Shown here piece by piece: positions 7,552 to 15,452 of a DNA stretch of 44,228 nt. The position numbers and the translations under genes were made by a program. This DNA comes from Nocardioides sp. Root240 (lineage in GTDB: Bacteria > Actinomycetota > Actinomycetes > Propionibacteriales > Nocardioidaceae): positions 276,829 to 321,056 of the forward strand of contig NZ_LMIT01000009.1 of NCBI RefSeq assembly GCF_001428825.1, written 5' to 3'. The notes under the pieces were generated by a model that was given only the letters and a program-made list of their open reading frames with translations, was not told where the DNA came from and searched no databases. Every line of letters starts with the position of its first letter. The stretch's first letter is position 1.

Positions 7552-8053
7552 CGCAGGCCCGGGCCTGCCGGCCGGTGTCCGGCACGCGAGGCCGGAGGAC
7601 GTCCCCGACGTCCTCCGGCTGATCCGTGGGCTCGCCGACTACGAGCGCGAGCCCGACGCGGTCGAGACCACGGAGGACGACCTCCAGCGCTGGGTGTTCG
7701 GCGACGACCCGGTCGCCAACGTGCTGGTCGCGGAGTCCGCGCCCGGCGGCCCGGTCGTCGGCATGGCGCTGTGGTTCCGCACGTACTCGACGTGGACCGG
7801 CGTGCCGGGTATCTACCTCGAGGACCTGTACGTCGACCCGCAGGCCCGCGGCACCGGCCTGGGCAAGGCGCTGCTGGCCGCGCTCGCCCGGATCGCCGTC
7901 GACCGCGGCTACCGCCGCGTGGAGTGGGCGGTGCTCGACTGGAACACGCCGTCGATCGAGTTCTACGAGAGCCTCGGCGCCTGCCCGATGCAGGAGTGGT
8001 CGACGTACCGGCTGACGGGCGAGGCGCTCACGGAGCTGGGCCGCACGGACTGA
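7544..8053 (+). CDS. SSAT-type GNAT acetyltransferase (diamine/thialysine)
   Basis: A 169-residue GNAT enzyme that resembles the spermidine/spermine N1-acetyltransferase family along its length: DVLRLIRGLADYE at the start, the YSTWTG...GIYLEDLYV block, acetyl-CoA loop ARGTGLGKALL, then AVLDWN and SIEFYESLGA. The SSAT2 branch acetylates thialysine rather than polyamines. It overlaps the 3' end of cbs by 8 bp (7544-7551), implying coupled translation. CBS enzymes can make thialysine from cysteamine and serine in vitro, so a joint role is plausible but is inference. The GTG at 7544 matches the conserved N-terminus. Confidence 0.88.
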   Translation: MADAGPGLPAGVRHARPEDVPDVLRLIRGLADYEREPDAVETTEDDLQRWVFGDDPVANVLVAESAPGGPVVGMALWFRTYSTWTGVPGIYLEDLYVDPQARGTGLGKALLAALARIAVDRGYRRVEWAVLDWNTPSIEFYESLGACPMQEWSTYRLTGEALTELGRTD

Positions 8054-8063
8054 CCCCGCCGGG

Positions 8064-8459
8064 TCAGTGGCGCTCCTCGAGGCCGACGGCCTCGCGCAGC
8101 CGCCGCACCGACGCACCGAGCTCGCCGGACTCGTCGGGCTGGTGGGCCATCAGGTCCGAGAGCGCCTCGGCGATCACGTTGAGCTTCTCCTGCGACGCCT
8201 CCTCGCCGCGCCGCCCGGCGTTCTCGAGCAGCACGAGGAGCAGCAGGGACAGGATCGAGGATCCCGTGTGCAGCCCGAGCTCCCACTTGGTCGTGCTGGC
8301 CCACAGCGGCTTGCTCAGCCCCCACAACGCCAGCGCCACGACGATGACGCCGAAGAAGGGCGCCCTGCTGATCCGGTGGTTGATGGCGTCGACGAACACC
8401 TCGAACCGGCCGGGGCCTCGCGTGCCGTGCCGGGACTCGCTCGCGGGATTGCTCTCCAT
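8064..8459 (-). CDS. Low-affinity iron permease family protein
   Basis: A 131-residue small membrane protein of the Fet4-like low-affinity iron permease family. It has two hydrophobic helices, at about residues 35-52 (FFGVIVVALALWGL) and 66-82 (SSILSLLLLVLLEN), separated by the family-typical W-ASTTKWEL stretch. After the second helix comes a cytosolic EKLNVIAEAL region. Bacterial members are half the size of yeast Fet4 and their transport role is unproven. It converges with the SSAT gene (10-bp gap). The promoter appears to lie inside the intergenic space after the upstream GNAT gene: TAGCCT, 6 nt, ATG. Confidence 0.8.
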   Translation of the reverse strand: MESNPASESRHGTRGPGRFEVFVDAINHRISRAPFFGVIVVALALWGLSKPLWASTTKWELGLHTGSSILSLLLLVLLENAGRRGEEASQEKLNVIAEALSDLMAHQPDESGELGASVRRLREAVGLEERH

Positions 8460-8465
8460 GTCCGG

Positions 8466-8471
8466 AGGCTA
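8466..8471 (-). promoter_or_regulatory. Leaderless -10 box for the iron-permease-like gene
   Basis: TAGCCT (minus strand) lies 6 nt before ATG 8459 and just before the stop codon of the upstream GNAT gene, so the small gene may be transcribed independently. Confidence 0.4.
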
Positions 8472-8473
8472 CG

Positions 8474-9424
8474 TCAGTGGACCGGCCCCGGCGCGTAGTA
8501 GCGGCAGGTGTGGTGGGGTGTGAACCCGAGCGCGTCCCAGAACGCGAGTCCGGCGTCGTTGGCGGTCTCGACGTGCAGCCACACCGTGAGCGCACCCTGC
8601 TCGGCGCCCCACTCCAGGAGCTCGGAGAGGACGTCGGTCGCGAGCCCGCGCCGGCGGTGGCCGGGATCGACGGTCAGGCCGTAGATGCCGAGCCAGTCGC
8701 CGTCGATCGTGGCCTGGGCCTCGGCGAGCGGGTCGCAGCCGGTGCCGATCGTGGCGAGGGCGCGGGCGCCGGTGACGGCCAGCTCGGGCGCGTGTCGCTG
8801 GCGGGGGAGGGCCCGCCGGACCCTCGAGACCGCGGCGAGGCGCAGCTCGGACTCGCCGTACCCGAGCGGTTGCCAGCCGAGTTCCTGCAGCCCGGCCTCG
8901 ACGTCGGAGCCGGCCTCCAGCTGGATGAGCGGGTCGCGCGAGCGGGCGGCGTAGAACTCCCGCACCTGCGCGGCCGCCTCGGCCAGCGGTACGCCGGGGT
9001 CGCCGATCGCCAGGCAGGAGTTGGCGCGCTTGCGGAGCACCGTCGCCCCGGAGGGCTGGCAGCGCAGCTCCCACTCGCCGAGGGGCAGGCGCTCGAGGTC
9101 GGGCCAGAGCGCGCCGGTGCGGGCCTCCGCCTCGCGCACGCCGACCCGCTGGCGCACCGACGGCCGCGGCGGGACCGGCTTGCCGGAGACGATGTCGGTG
9201 ACCGGGATCGCCACCGGCTCGCCGGACTCGGGCTGCACGACGCAGCGGCCGTCGGCCCACGACGTGCAGACGCCGAGGACGTCGGTGAAGGCGGGGCCGC
9301 CGGTCGGACCGGTCTCGCCGTGCACCAGTCGCCGGACGACGACGCGCTGGCCCACGACGTGGGGACCGAGCAGGTGCTGGCCGGGACGGTGTCCATCTTC
9401 GGGGGGTCTGCGAGCGTCGGACAC
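8474..9424 (-). CDS. GNAT-family N-acetyltransferase, two-domain
   Basis: A 316-residue protein. The N-terminal ~75 residues form a small beta-rich module (RVVVRRLV, TDVLGVCTSW, VAIPVTDIVSGK) that is common ahead of GNAT domains in actinobacteria. The C-terminal half is a GNAT acetyltransferase with WLGIYGLTVDPGHRRRGLAT as the acetyl-CoA motif and LHVETANDAGLAFWDALGF near the end. The substrate is unknown. The GTG start at 9424 is supported by TAGTAT 7 nt upstream. It is divergent from fdxA. The partial overlap of repeated GACACGA elements with its start suggests shared control. Confidence 0.8.
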   Translation of the reverse strand: MSDARRPPEDGHRPGQHLLGPHVVGQRVVVRRLVHGETGPTGGPAFTDVLGVCTSWADGRCVVQPESGEPVAIPVTDIVSGKPVPPRPSVRQRVGVREAEARTGALWPDLERLPLGEWELRCQPSGATVLRKRANSCLAIGDPGVPLAEAAAQVREFYAARSRDPLIQLEAGSDVEAGLQELGWQPLGYGESELRLAAVSRVRRALPRQRHAPELAVTGARALATIGTGCDPLAEAQATIDGDWLGIYGLTVDPGHRRRGLATDVLSELLEWGAEQGALTVWLHVETANDAGLAFWDALGFTPHHTCRYYAPGPVH

Positions 9425-9431
9425 GATCGGG

Positions 9432-9437
9432 ATACTA
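9432..9437 (-). promoter_or_regulatory. Leaderless -10 box for the GNAT gene
   Basis: TAGTAT, a near-consensus box, lies on the minus strand 7 nt before GTG 9424. Confidence 0.6.
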
Positions 9438-9447
9438 GGCTGCCCCT

Positions 9448-9486
9448 CGACACGAAACCCCTTCGTTATCGGGCGCCGTCGTGTCG
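9448..9486. promoter_or_regulatory. Inverted repeat upstream of fdxA (possible operator)
   Basis: CGACACGA (9448-9455) and TCGTGTCG (9479-9486) form perfect 8-bp arms around a 23-bp spacer. A third GACACGA lies at 9420-9426 over the start of the divergent GNAT gene. The three GACACGA cores are spaced 29-30 bp apart, close to three helical turns. Confidence 0.35.
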
Positions 9487-9528
9487 GCATGCCAAGCCCC
9501 AGTTGAAGTCCTGGTCCAGGAGGAACCG

Positions 9529-9855
9529 ATGACCTACATCATCTCGCAGCCGTGCGTCGATGTTAAGGACCGTGCGTGCGTCGACGAGTGCCCGGTCGAC
9601 TGCATCTACGAGGGCAAGCGGATGCTCTACATCCACCCCGACGAGTGCGTCGACTGCGGTGCCTGCGAGCCGGTCTGCCCGGTCGAGGCGATCTTCTACG
9701 AGGACGACGTTCCGGAGGAGTGGAAGGACTACTACGACGCCAACGTCAAGTTCTTCGACGACCTCGGCTCGCCCGGCGGTGCCGCCAAGATGGGCGAGAT
9801 CGACAAGGACGCCGAGTTCGTCGCTGCGCTCGACCCGCAGAACCAGGACCACTGA
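9529..9855 (+). CDS. fdxA: 7Fe ferredoxin FdxA
   Basis: A 108-residue seven-iron ferredoxin. The first cluster region is [17 protein letters not shown] and the second is [12 protein letters not shown], giving the cysteine pattern of a [3Fe-4S] plus [4Fe-4S] protein. It carries electrons in the cytoplasm; partners are unknown. The ATG at 9529 is preceded by a strong AGGAGG (9518-9523). Earlier in-frame starts would add a non-ferredoxin leader and are rejected. It sits 12 bp ahead of dapC, the same pairing as fdxC-dapC in mycobacteria. Confidence 0.95.
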   Translation: MTYIISQPCVDVKDRACVDECPVDCIYEGKRMLYIHPDECVDCGACEPVCPVEAIFYEDDVPEEWKDYYDANVKFFDDLGSPGGAAKMGEIDKDAEFVAALDPQNQDH

Positions 9856-9867
9856 GTCCTTCCTGCG

Positions 9868-10986
9868 ATGGTGGAGGCCTCGAAACCCGTCTCGGGTCGG
9901 CTGCCCGACTTCCCGTGGGACAAGCTGACGCAGTACGCCGCCACGGCGCGCGCGCACGCTGACGGGATCGTGGACCTGTCGATCGGTACGCCGGTCGACC
10001 CCACCCCCGAGGTCGCGCGCCGCGCCCTGGCGGAGGCAGCGGACTCGCCCGGCTACCCGCTCACCGTCGGCACCCCCGAGGTCCGCCAGGCCGTCGTCGA
10101 CTGGCTCGCCGGCACGCACGGCGCCACCGGCATCGGCACCGACCAGGTGCTGCCGCTGATCGGGTCCAAGGAGTTCATCGCCTCGCTGCCGACCTTCCTC
10201 GGGCTCGGCCCCGGCGACGTGATCGGCTACCCCGAGCTGGCCTACCCGACGTACGAGGTCGGGGCCGCGCTGGTCGGCGCCCAGGCCGTCGCCACGGACT
10301 CCCTGACCACCTTCGGTCCCGAGACGCCGACGCTGCTCTGGATCAACTCGCCCTCGAATCCGTCGGGCCGGGTGCTCCCCAAGGAGCACCTCAAGAAGGT
10401 CGTCGACTGGTGCCGCGAGCGGGGCGTGCTGCTCGTCTCCGACGAGTGCTACCTCGACTGCGTCTGGGAGGGTGAGGCCTACTCCGTCCTGCACCCCGAC
10501 ATCTGCGGCGGCTCCTCCGAGGGCATCCTCGTCGTCCACTCGCTGTCGAAGCGCTCGAACCTCGCCGGCTACCGCTGCGGCTTCGTCGCCGGCGACCGCG
10601 CGGTGATCGCGGAGCTGCTCGCCGTCCGCAAGAACCTCGGCCTGATCATGCCCGGCCCCGCCCAGCACGCGATGGCCGCCGTGCTCGGCGACGAGGCGCA
10701 CGTCAAGGAGCAGCACGAGCGCTACCTCGCCCGTCGCACCAGGCTCCGCGCGGCGCTCGAGGCCTCGGGCTACACGATCGACCACTCCGAGGCCTCGCTC
10801 TACCTCTGGACGACCAAGGGCCCCGACGGTCCCGGCGCCTGGGAGCTCGTCGCCGAGCTCGCCGAGCTGGGCATCCTGGTCGCGCCCGGGGCGTTCTACG
10901 GCGCCGCCGGCTCGCACCACGTGCGGATCGCGCTGACCGCGACCGACGAGCGGATCGACGCCGCGGTCGCGCGCCTGACGGCCTGA
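9868..10986 (+). CDS. dapC: Succinyldiaminopimelate transaminase DapC
   Basis: A 372-residue fold-type I aminotransferase that converts N-succinyl-2-amino-6-ketopimelate to N-succinyl-LL-diaminopimelate in lysine and peptidoglycan-precursor synthesis. The PLP lysine is Lys228 in SLSKRSNLAGYRCG; NSPSNPSGRV and SDECYLD are the substrate and PLP-ring loops; the C-terminal arginine is in VRIALT. The N-terminus up to RLPDFPWD is longer than I expect for the family: the first ten codons fall in DNA that looks like a collapsed REP-type palindrome (9870-9889). ATG 9868 is the only good start. It is probably cotranscribed with fdxA. Confidence 0.93.
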   Translation: MVEASKPVSGRLPDFPWDKLTQYAATARAHADGIVDLSIGTPVDPTPEVARRALAEAADSPGYPLTVGTPEVRQAVVDWLAGTHGATGIGTDQVLPLIGSKEFIASLPTFLGLGPGDVIGYPELAYPTYEVGAALVGAQAVATDSLTTFGPETPTLLWINSPSNPSGRVLPKEHLKKVVDWCRERGVLLVSDECYLDCVWEGEAYSVLHPDICGGSSEGILVVHSLSKRSNLAGYRCGFVAGDRAVIAELLAVRKNLGLIMPGPAQHAMAAVLGDEAHVKEQHERYLARRTRLRAALEASGYTIDHSEASLYLWTTKGPDGPGAWELVAELAELGILVAPGAFYGAAGSHHVRIALTATDERIDAAVARLTA

Positions 10987-11013
10987 CCACCGGCGTGACC
11001 ACTCAGCTCGCTC

Positions 11014-11100
11014 GCTTGTAACTCGGTGTCCGTGCGTCCACCACGGTGTCCTGACCGGTCACGACACCGTGGCAGTGCACCCGAACACCGAGTTACAAGC
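11014..11100. repeat. 87-bp interrupted palindrome between convergent genes
   Basis: The outer arms are perfect 16-mers: GCTTGTAACTCGGTGT (11014-11029) and its reverse complement at 11085-11100. Inner arms CCACGGTGTC (11041-11050) and GACACCGTGG (11063-11072) flank the self-complementary GACCGGTC (11053-11060). The axis lies midway between dapC and the converging cupin gene. It could be a bidirectional terminator (no T run is present) or a small mobile/REP-like element. Its TGTAACTCGGTGT arms are relatively AT-rich for this DNA. Confidence 0.8.
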
Positions 11101-11116
11101 CGCCGACGCCGGGCGG

Positions 11117-11506
11117 CTACGCCGGGATCGTCGCGAGCACCCCGAGCATGTGGTTCATCACCGCCAGGTGCTCGGCGGCCGGGCTGAACATGACGAGCTC
11201 GGCCTCCTCCTCGACCCGCACGGTGTGGCCTGCGGGCCAGTGGACGACCTCGCCGGCCGTGCAGCGCTCGGTGCTGCCGTCGCCGTAGGTCACGACCACG
11301 ACGCCGCGCACGACGTAGCCCCAGTGGGCGGCGAAGCAGAGGCCGTCGTCGAGGCCGGCGAGCAGGGGAGCGACGTCGACGCCGGTCGCGAGGACCAGGT
11401 GCTCGGCGGCGAGGGTGCCGTAGGCGGTGCCGAACTCACCCTGGTGGCGGGCGACGGCGCCGAGGGCGTTCATCTTGACCGGGAGGTCGGTGGTGGTGGC
11501 GTGCAT
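11117..11506 (-). CDS. Cupin-domain protein
   Basis: A 129-residue single-domain cupin. It shows the two-motif beta-barrel: HWGYVVRGVVVVTYGDGSTE with motif-1 character, and EVVHWPAGHTVRVEEEAELVMFSPA as motif 2. Few metal ligands are obvious in motif 1, so it may be a binding rather than a catalytic protein. The start at 11506 is chosen because GGAGAGGA lies about 8 nt upstream; a longer frame upstream lacks support. It is divergent from the TPR protein gene, with a 17-bp operator-like inverted repeat between them, and the pair may be co-regulated. Ligand unknown. Confidence 0.75.
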   Translation of the reverse strand: MHATTTDLPVKMNALGAVARHQGEFGTAYGTLAAEHLVLATGVDVAPLLAGLDDGLCFAAHWGYVVRGVVVVTYGDGSTERCTAGEVVHWPAGHTVRVEEEAELVMFSPAAEHLAVMNHMLGVLATIPA

Positions 11507-11544
11507 GGCGTTTCCTCTCCTCGGGAGCTGTTCACCCCTGAGGC

Positions 11545-11561
11545 GTGACAACCGGTGTCAC
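11545..11561. promoter_or_regulatory. Inverted repeat operator in the cupin/TPR divergent promoter
   Basis: GTGACA and TGTCAC flank a 5-bp centre (GTGACAACCGGTGTCAC). It overlaps the -10 box of the TPR-protein gene and lies upstream of the cupin start. A binding protein here could repress the TPR gene by occlusion. Confidence 0.4.
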
Positions 11562-11564
11562 AAT
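11559..11564 (+). promoter_or_regulatory. Leaderless -10 box for the TPR protein
   Basis: CACAAT is followed after 6 nt by GTG 11571, which sets the start of the TPR protein. Confidence 0.5.
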
Positions 11565-11570
11565 GCGACA

Positions 11571-13484
11571 GTGAGCCCCGAGGACCTCGAGAGGCAGGCA
11601 CTGGAGCGGTACGCCGCCGGTGACCTCGAGGGCTCGGTCGCCGCCTGGGAGGCCGTGTACGACGCCGAGCTGGTCGCCGGGCGCGACGAGGCCGCGGCCC
11701 GGGCCGCCGCGCTGGTCGCGCTGAACCTGCTCTGCGAGACCGGGCTGATGGCGCCGGTGCGTGGCTGGGTGGCGCGGGCGCGCCGGCTGGTGGCCGACGC
11801 CGAGCCGGGCCCGGTGCACGCGCTGCTCGCGGTCATCACGACCTACGAGCGCTTCCTCTCGGGCGACCCGGCCGCGGCGCTCGCGCCGGCGCGGGAGGCC
11901 GTGGAGCTGGGGGAGCGCTTCGGCGTGGACCCCGCGCGCGGGCTGGGTCGGGTGGCGGTGGCCCGGCTCGCGTTGCACGCCGGCGACCTGGACGGCGGGT
12001 TCGCGCTGCTCGACGAGCTCGCGGTGGACCTCGGCGCCGGCCGCTTCGACCCGCTGACGACCGGCAACGTCTACTGCGAGCTGATCTGCGCGGCGCAGTG
12101 GCTGGGCCGCCACGACCGGGCGCGTGAGTGGACCGAGGTGATGGATCGCTGGCGCGAGGGCCCGGCGTTCGGCGCGACCCACGGCCGTTGCCGCGTGCAC
12201 CGCGCGGAGCTGCTCCGGATCTCCGGGCCGGCCGACGTCGCCGAGGACGAGGCGCTCGCCGCGTGCGACGAGCTGCGGCCGTGGCTGCGCCGTGAGCTGG
12301 GCTGGCCGCTGGTCGAGCTGGGCACGATCCGGCTGCGCCGGGGTGACCTCACCGGGGCGGAGGAGGCCTTCCGCGAGGCCCACCAGCGCGCCTGGTCCCC
12401 GCAGCCGGGCCTCGCCCTGCTCCGGCTCGCGCGCGGCGACCTCACCGGCGCCGCCGCGATGATCCGCAACGAGATCGCCCACCCCAGCGACGTGCCGTGG
12501 AAGGAGCGCCCGCCCTTCGGCGACCTGCGCCTGGTGCCGTTGCTGGCCGCCCGGTCCGAGATCGCCGCCGCGTCGGGAGACCGCACGGAGGCGGAGCAGG
12601 CCGCCGACGAGCTGGCGCGGATCCAGGCCACCTACCCGAGCCAGTCCCTGGCCGCCGAGGTCGCCCTCGCGCAGGCGCGTGCCGCGTTGCTCGCGGACGA
12701 CCCGGCGACGGCGATCGGTGCCGCGACCGCCGCCGTCGCGACGTGGACCGACCTCGACGCCCCGTACGACGCCGCAGGCGCCCGGGTCGTGCTCGGCGCC
12801 GCCCACCACGCCCTCGGCGAGGCCGACCTGGCCCGGCTGGAGTGGGAGGCGGCGGCCGACGGGTTCGTGAGGTTCGGGGCGCCCGGTCGTGCCGCGGAGG
12901 TGGCCGCGCTGCTCGGCGAGCAGCTCACCCCGGCCGCGACGGCCCACCGGAGCGCCTCGCTGGTCAAGGAGGGCGACCGCTGGCGGATCGCCCACGGTGG
13001 CACCGAGGCGTGGCTCCCCGACCTCAAGGGCGTGCACCTCCTGGCCGCGCTCCTGGCCTCCCCCGGCCGGGAGGTGACGGCGCTCGACCTGGCCGGTGCG
13101 GGCGTGGTCGAGAGCGGGCTGCCGGTGCTGGACGAGGAGGCGCGGGCGTCGTACCGGCGGCGGCTGGTGGAGGTCGAGGACGACCTCGCCGAGGCCGAGC
13201 GCGACCATGACGAGGCCCGGCGGGAGCTGGCGGAGCGGGACCGGGAGTACCTGCTCGCCGAGCTCAGCGGCGCCCTCGGTCTCGGGGGCCGGCACCGGGT
13301 GGTCGGCGGCACGGCGGAGCGGGCCCGCACCAGCGTCACCCGGTCGCTGCGCTACGCGCTGGCCCGGATCGCGGAGGCCCATCCCGAGCTGGGCGGTCAC
13401 CTCGACCGCGCGGTGCGCACCGGCACCTGCTGCAGCTACGTGCCGGACCCGATCGCCCCGCTGGCGTGGGAGATCGTCACCTGA
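11571..13484 (+). CDS. TPR-repeat protein with conserved C-terminal domain
   Basis: A 637-residue, alanine-rich helical protein. Residues 1 to about 460 are TPR-like helical hairpins (for example LERYAAGDLEGSVAAWEAVY and RRGDLTGAEEAFREAHQRAW). The C-terminal part begins with a WRIAHGGTEAWLPDLKG beta segment, then a KGVHLLAALLASPGREV helix, a charged coiled-coil (about 520-570, EVEDDLAEAERDHDEARREL) and a terminal SVTRSLRYALARI helix with RTGTCCSYVPDP. From memory this C-terminal module recurs in large actinobacterial ATPase/TPR regulators and could be a winged-helix-like domain. There is no ATPase or kinase motif. A regulator role is inference. The 3' end overlaps the convergent gene by 8 bp. 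Confidence 0.75.
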   Translation: MSPEDLERQALERYAAGDLEGSVAAWEAVYDAELVAGRDEAAARAAALVALNLLCETGLMAPVRGWVARARRLVADAEPGPVHALLAVITTYERFLSGDPAAALAPAREAVELGERFGVDPARGLGRVAVARLALHAGDLDGGFALLDELAVDLGAGRFDPLTTGNVYCELICAAQWLGRHDRAREWTEVMDRWREGPAFGATHGRCRVHRAELLRISGPADVAEDEALAACDELRPWLRRELGWPLVELGTIRLRRGDLTGAEEAFREAHQRAWSPQPGLALLRLARGDLTGAAAMIRNEIAHPSDVPWKERPPFGDLRLVPLLAARSEIAAASGDRTEAEQAADELARIQATYPSQSLAAEVALAQARAALLADDPATAIGAATAAVATWTDLDAPYDAAGARVVLGAAHHALGEADLARLEWEAAADGFVRFGAPGRAAEVAALLGEQLTPAATAHRSASLVKEGDRWRIAHGGTEAWLPDLKGVHLLAALLASPGREVTALDLAGAGVVESGLPVLDEEARASYRRRLVEVEDDLAEAERDHDEARRELAERDREYLLAELSGALGLGGRHRVVGGTAERARTSVTRSLRYALARIAEAHPELGGHLDRAVRTGTCCSYVPDPIAPLAWEIVT

Positions 13485-14436
13485 AGACGTCGACGTGGAC
13501 GTGGTCGCGGTGCTCGAGGATCTTGATGTCGCCGGACGACGACGGCGGGTCGTAGTCGCGCCAGCCGTCACGGCCGGCGGTCCAGATCCGGTCGTCGAAG
13601 ATGACCGTGCGGATGTCGAGGCGGGCGGCGTTGGCGACCGACCAGTGGGCGATGGCCCAACCCTTGACCTTGTTGGTGGCGTTGATCGGCCGAACGAACA
13701 CGTCGATGGCGCGGCCGTCGTAGTGGGCCGAGCCCTCCATGTGGCCGCTGTTGACACCGTCGGCGTCGAAGCCGCCGAGGGAGAGCCGCCCGAAGGCCTC
13801 GAGCAGCTCCTTGCGGGTCGCGTCGGCGCGCGGGGTGAGGCCGGTGCCGGTGAGCTCGGTGTCGGCCGAGGGCGCGCCGCCGTCGAGGTCGCAGCTGAAG
13901 CTGGCGGGGGAGAAGCCGGTCAGGGACGAGGCCAGGGCGCGCCCGTCCTCCTCGTGGTCGGCGTACGCGTCCGGGAAGGCCGAGCGCTGCACGTGCTGCG
14001 CGGCGACGGTGATCTCCATGTTCTCGTAGCCGTCGACCTTCGCGAGCGCGTCGTAGAAGGCGTTGGTGGCGTGGACCGGGTCGAGGATCTGCTCGCGCGT
14101 GCCCCAGCCCTGCGAGGGCCGCTGCTGGAACAGCCCGAGGGAGTCGCGGTCGCCGTAGTCGATGTTCTCCAGCTTCGACTCCTGGTACGCCGTGGCGAGC
14201 GCGATCGACGCCGCTCGCGCGGGCATGCCGCGGCGCACCGCGATCGAGGCGATCAGGGCGGCGTTCTCGGCCTGCTCGGCGCTGACCTCGACCGTCGCAC
14301 CGGACACGGTGGCGGTGCAGTCGCCGCTCGGGCCGCCGACGATGGCGTCGGTGGCCTTGAGCACGGCGATCCCGACCGCCGCGACCGTCGCCGCGACGGC
14401 GAGGCCCACGACGACCGTGGTGGCGTACCGCTTCAC
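13477..14436 (-). CDS. Membrane-anchored cell-wall-hydrolase-like protein
   Basis: A 319-residue protein with an N-terminal signal anchor (TTVVVGLAVAATVAAVGIAVL, about residues 6-26). The first extracellular domain has a lysozyme-like signature: ALATAYQESKLENI, YGDRDSLGLFQQRPSQGWGT and a following AQHVQRS region. The second (about 205-319) contains SAHYDGRAIDVFV and HRDHVHVDVF, the histidine-rich features of the ARB_07466-like/peptidase M15-related C-terminal domain. It is common in actinobacteria as a hypothetical protein; a peptidoglycan role is inference. GTG 14436 is supported by GACACT 7 nt upstream. The 3' end overlaps the TPR gene tail to tail. Confidence 0.7.
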   Translation of the reverse strand: MKRYATTVVVGLAVAATVAAVGIAVLKATDAIVGGPSGDCTATVSGATVEVSAEQAENAALIASIAVRRGMPARAASIALATAYQESKLENIDYGDRDSLGLFQQRPSQGWGTREQILDPVHATNAFYDALAKVDGYENMEITVAAQHVQRSAFPDAYADHEEDGRALASSLTGFSPASFSCDLDGGAPSADTELTGTGLTPRADATRKELLEAFGRLSLGGFDADGVNSGHMEGSAHYDGRAIDVFVRPINATNKVKGWAIAHWSVANAARLDIRTVIFDDRIWTAGRDGWRDYDPPSSSGDIKILEHRDHVHVDVFR

Positions 14437-14474
14437 GTCACCCAGTGTCCGAGGTCGGGAAAAACGCAGCTGCG

Positions 14475-15416
14475 TCAGTTGGCGTGCAGCGCCGCGTTGA
14501 GGGCGATGCCCTCGCCCTGCCACGGAACGGCCTCGATGGCGCCCGACACGGAGTTGCGGCGGAACAGCACGTTGCTGGCTCCGGACAGCTCGGCGGCCTT
14601 GATGACGCGGGCGTCCTTGCCGGGCTCGACCACGGTGACCTTGGTGCCGGCGGTGACGTAGCAGCCGGCCTCGACGACGCAGTCGTCGCCGAGCGAGATG
14701 CCGATGCCCGCGTTGGCACCGAGCAGGCAACGCCGGCCCACCGAGATGACCTGCTTGCCGCCGCCCGACAGGGTGCCCATGATCGAGGCGCCGCCCCCGA
14801 CGTCGGAGCCGTCACCGACGACGACGCCGGCCGAGATCCGGCCCTCGACCATCGACGTGCCGAGCGTGCCGGCGTTGAAGTTCACGAAGCCCTCGTGCAT
14901 GACGGTCGTGCCGGCGGCGAGGTGCGCGCCCAGGCGCACCCGGTCGGCGTCGGCGATGCGTACGCCCGCCGGGATCACGTAGTCCACCAGGCGGGGGAAC
15001 TTGTCGACGCCGTACACGGTGACGTGCTGGCCGGCGGCCTGCAGCCGGGCGCGGGTCAGCTCGAAGCCGTCGACGGCGCACGGACCGGCGGAGGTCCACA
15101 CGACGTTGGTGAGCAGGCCGAAGATGCCCTCGAGGTTCTGCCCGTGCGGCGCGACGAGGCAGTGCGAGAGCAGGTGCAGGCGCAGCCACAGCTCGACGGT
15201 GTCGGCCGGCGCGGCCCCCAGGTCGGCGATCTCGACGAGGTTGACCTTGCGGGTGACGTTGCGTGCCTCGTCGGCGCCCTCGAGCGCGACCAGGTCGGCG
15301 GGCGCCTGCGCGTCGGCGGGCTTGTCGCCCAGCGCCGGAGCGGGGAACCAGGTATCGAGGACGGTCTCACCGTCGGCGGCGTACGTCGTCAGGCCGAAGC
15401 CCCATGCGGCAGTCAC
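14475..15416 (-). CDS. dapD: 2,3,4,5-tetrahydropyridine-2,6-dicarboxylate N-succinyltransferase
   Basis: A 313-residue actinobacterial-type DapD, which succinylates tetrahydrodipicolinate using succinyl-CoA, the step before DapC. The N-terminal alpha/beta domain is followed from about residue 150 by hexapeptide repeats of a left-handed beta-helix ([60 protein letters not shown]). The [12 protein letters not shown] stretch is the conserved active-site region. A functional trimer is expected. GTG 15416 is preceded by TAGGAT with an 8-nt gap, so the message is probably leaderless. It is separated from dapC by four genes but belongs to the same pathway. Confidence 0.93.
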   Translation of the reverse strand: MTAAWGFGLTTYAADGETVLDTWFPAPALGDKPADAQAPADLVALEGADEARNVTRKVNLVEIADLGAAPADTVELWLRLHLLSHCLVAPHGQNLEGIFGLLTNVVWTSAGPCAVDGFELTRARLQAAGQHVTVYGVDKFPRLVDYVIPAGVRIADADRVRLGAHLAAGTTVMHEGFVNFNAGTLGTSMVEGRISAGVVVGDGSDVGGGASIMGTLSGGGKQVISVGRRCLLGANAGIGISLGDDCVVEAGCYVTAGTKVTVVEPGKDARVIKAAELSGASNVLFRRNSVSGAIEAVPWQGEGIALNAALHAN

Positions 15417-15424
15417 GGTGGTCC

Positions 15425-15430
15425 ATCCTA
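15425..15430 (-). promoter_or_regulatory. Leaderless -10 box for dapD
   Basis: TAGGAT (minus strand) lies 8 nt before GTG 15416. Confidence 0.5.
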
Positions 15431-15452
15431 GGGTGCGCCTCGACCGGCGGTG

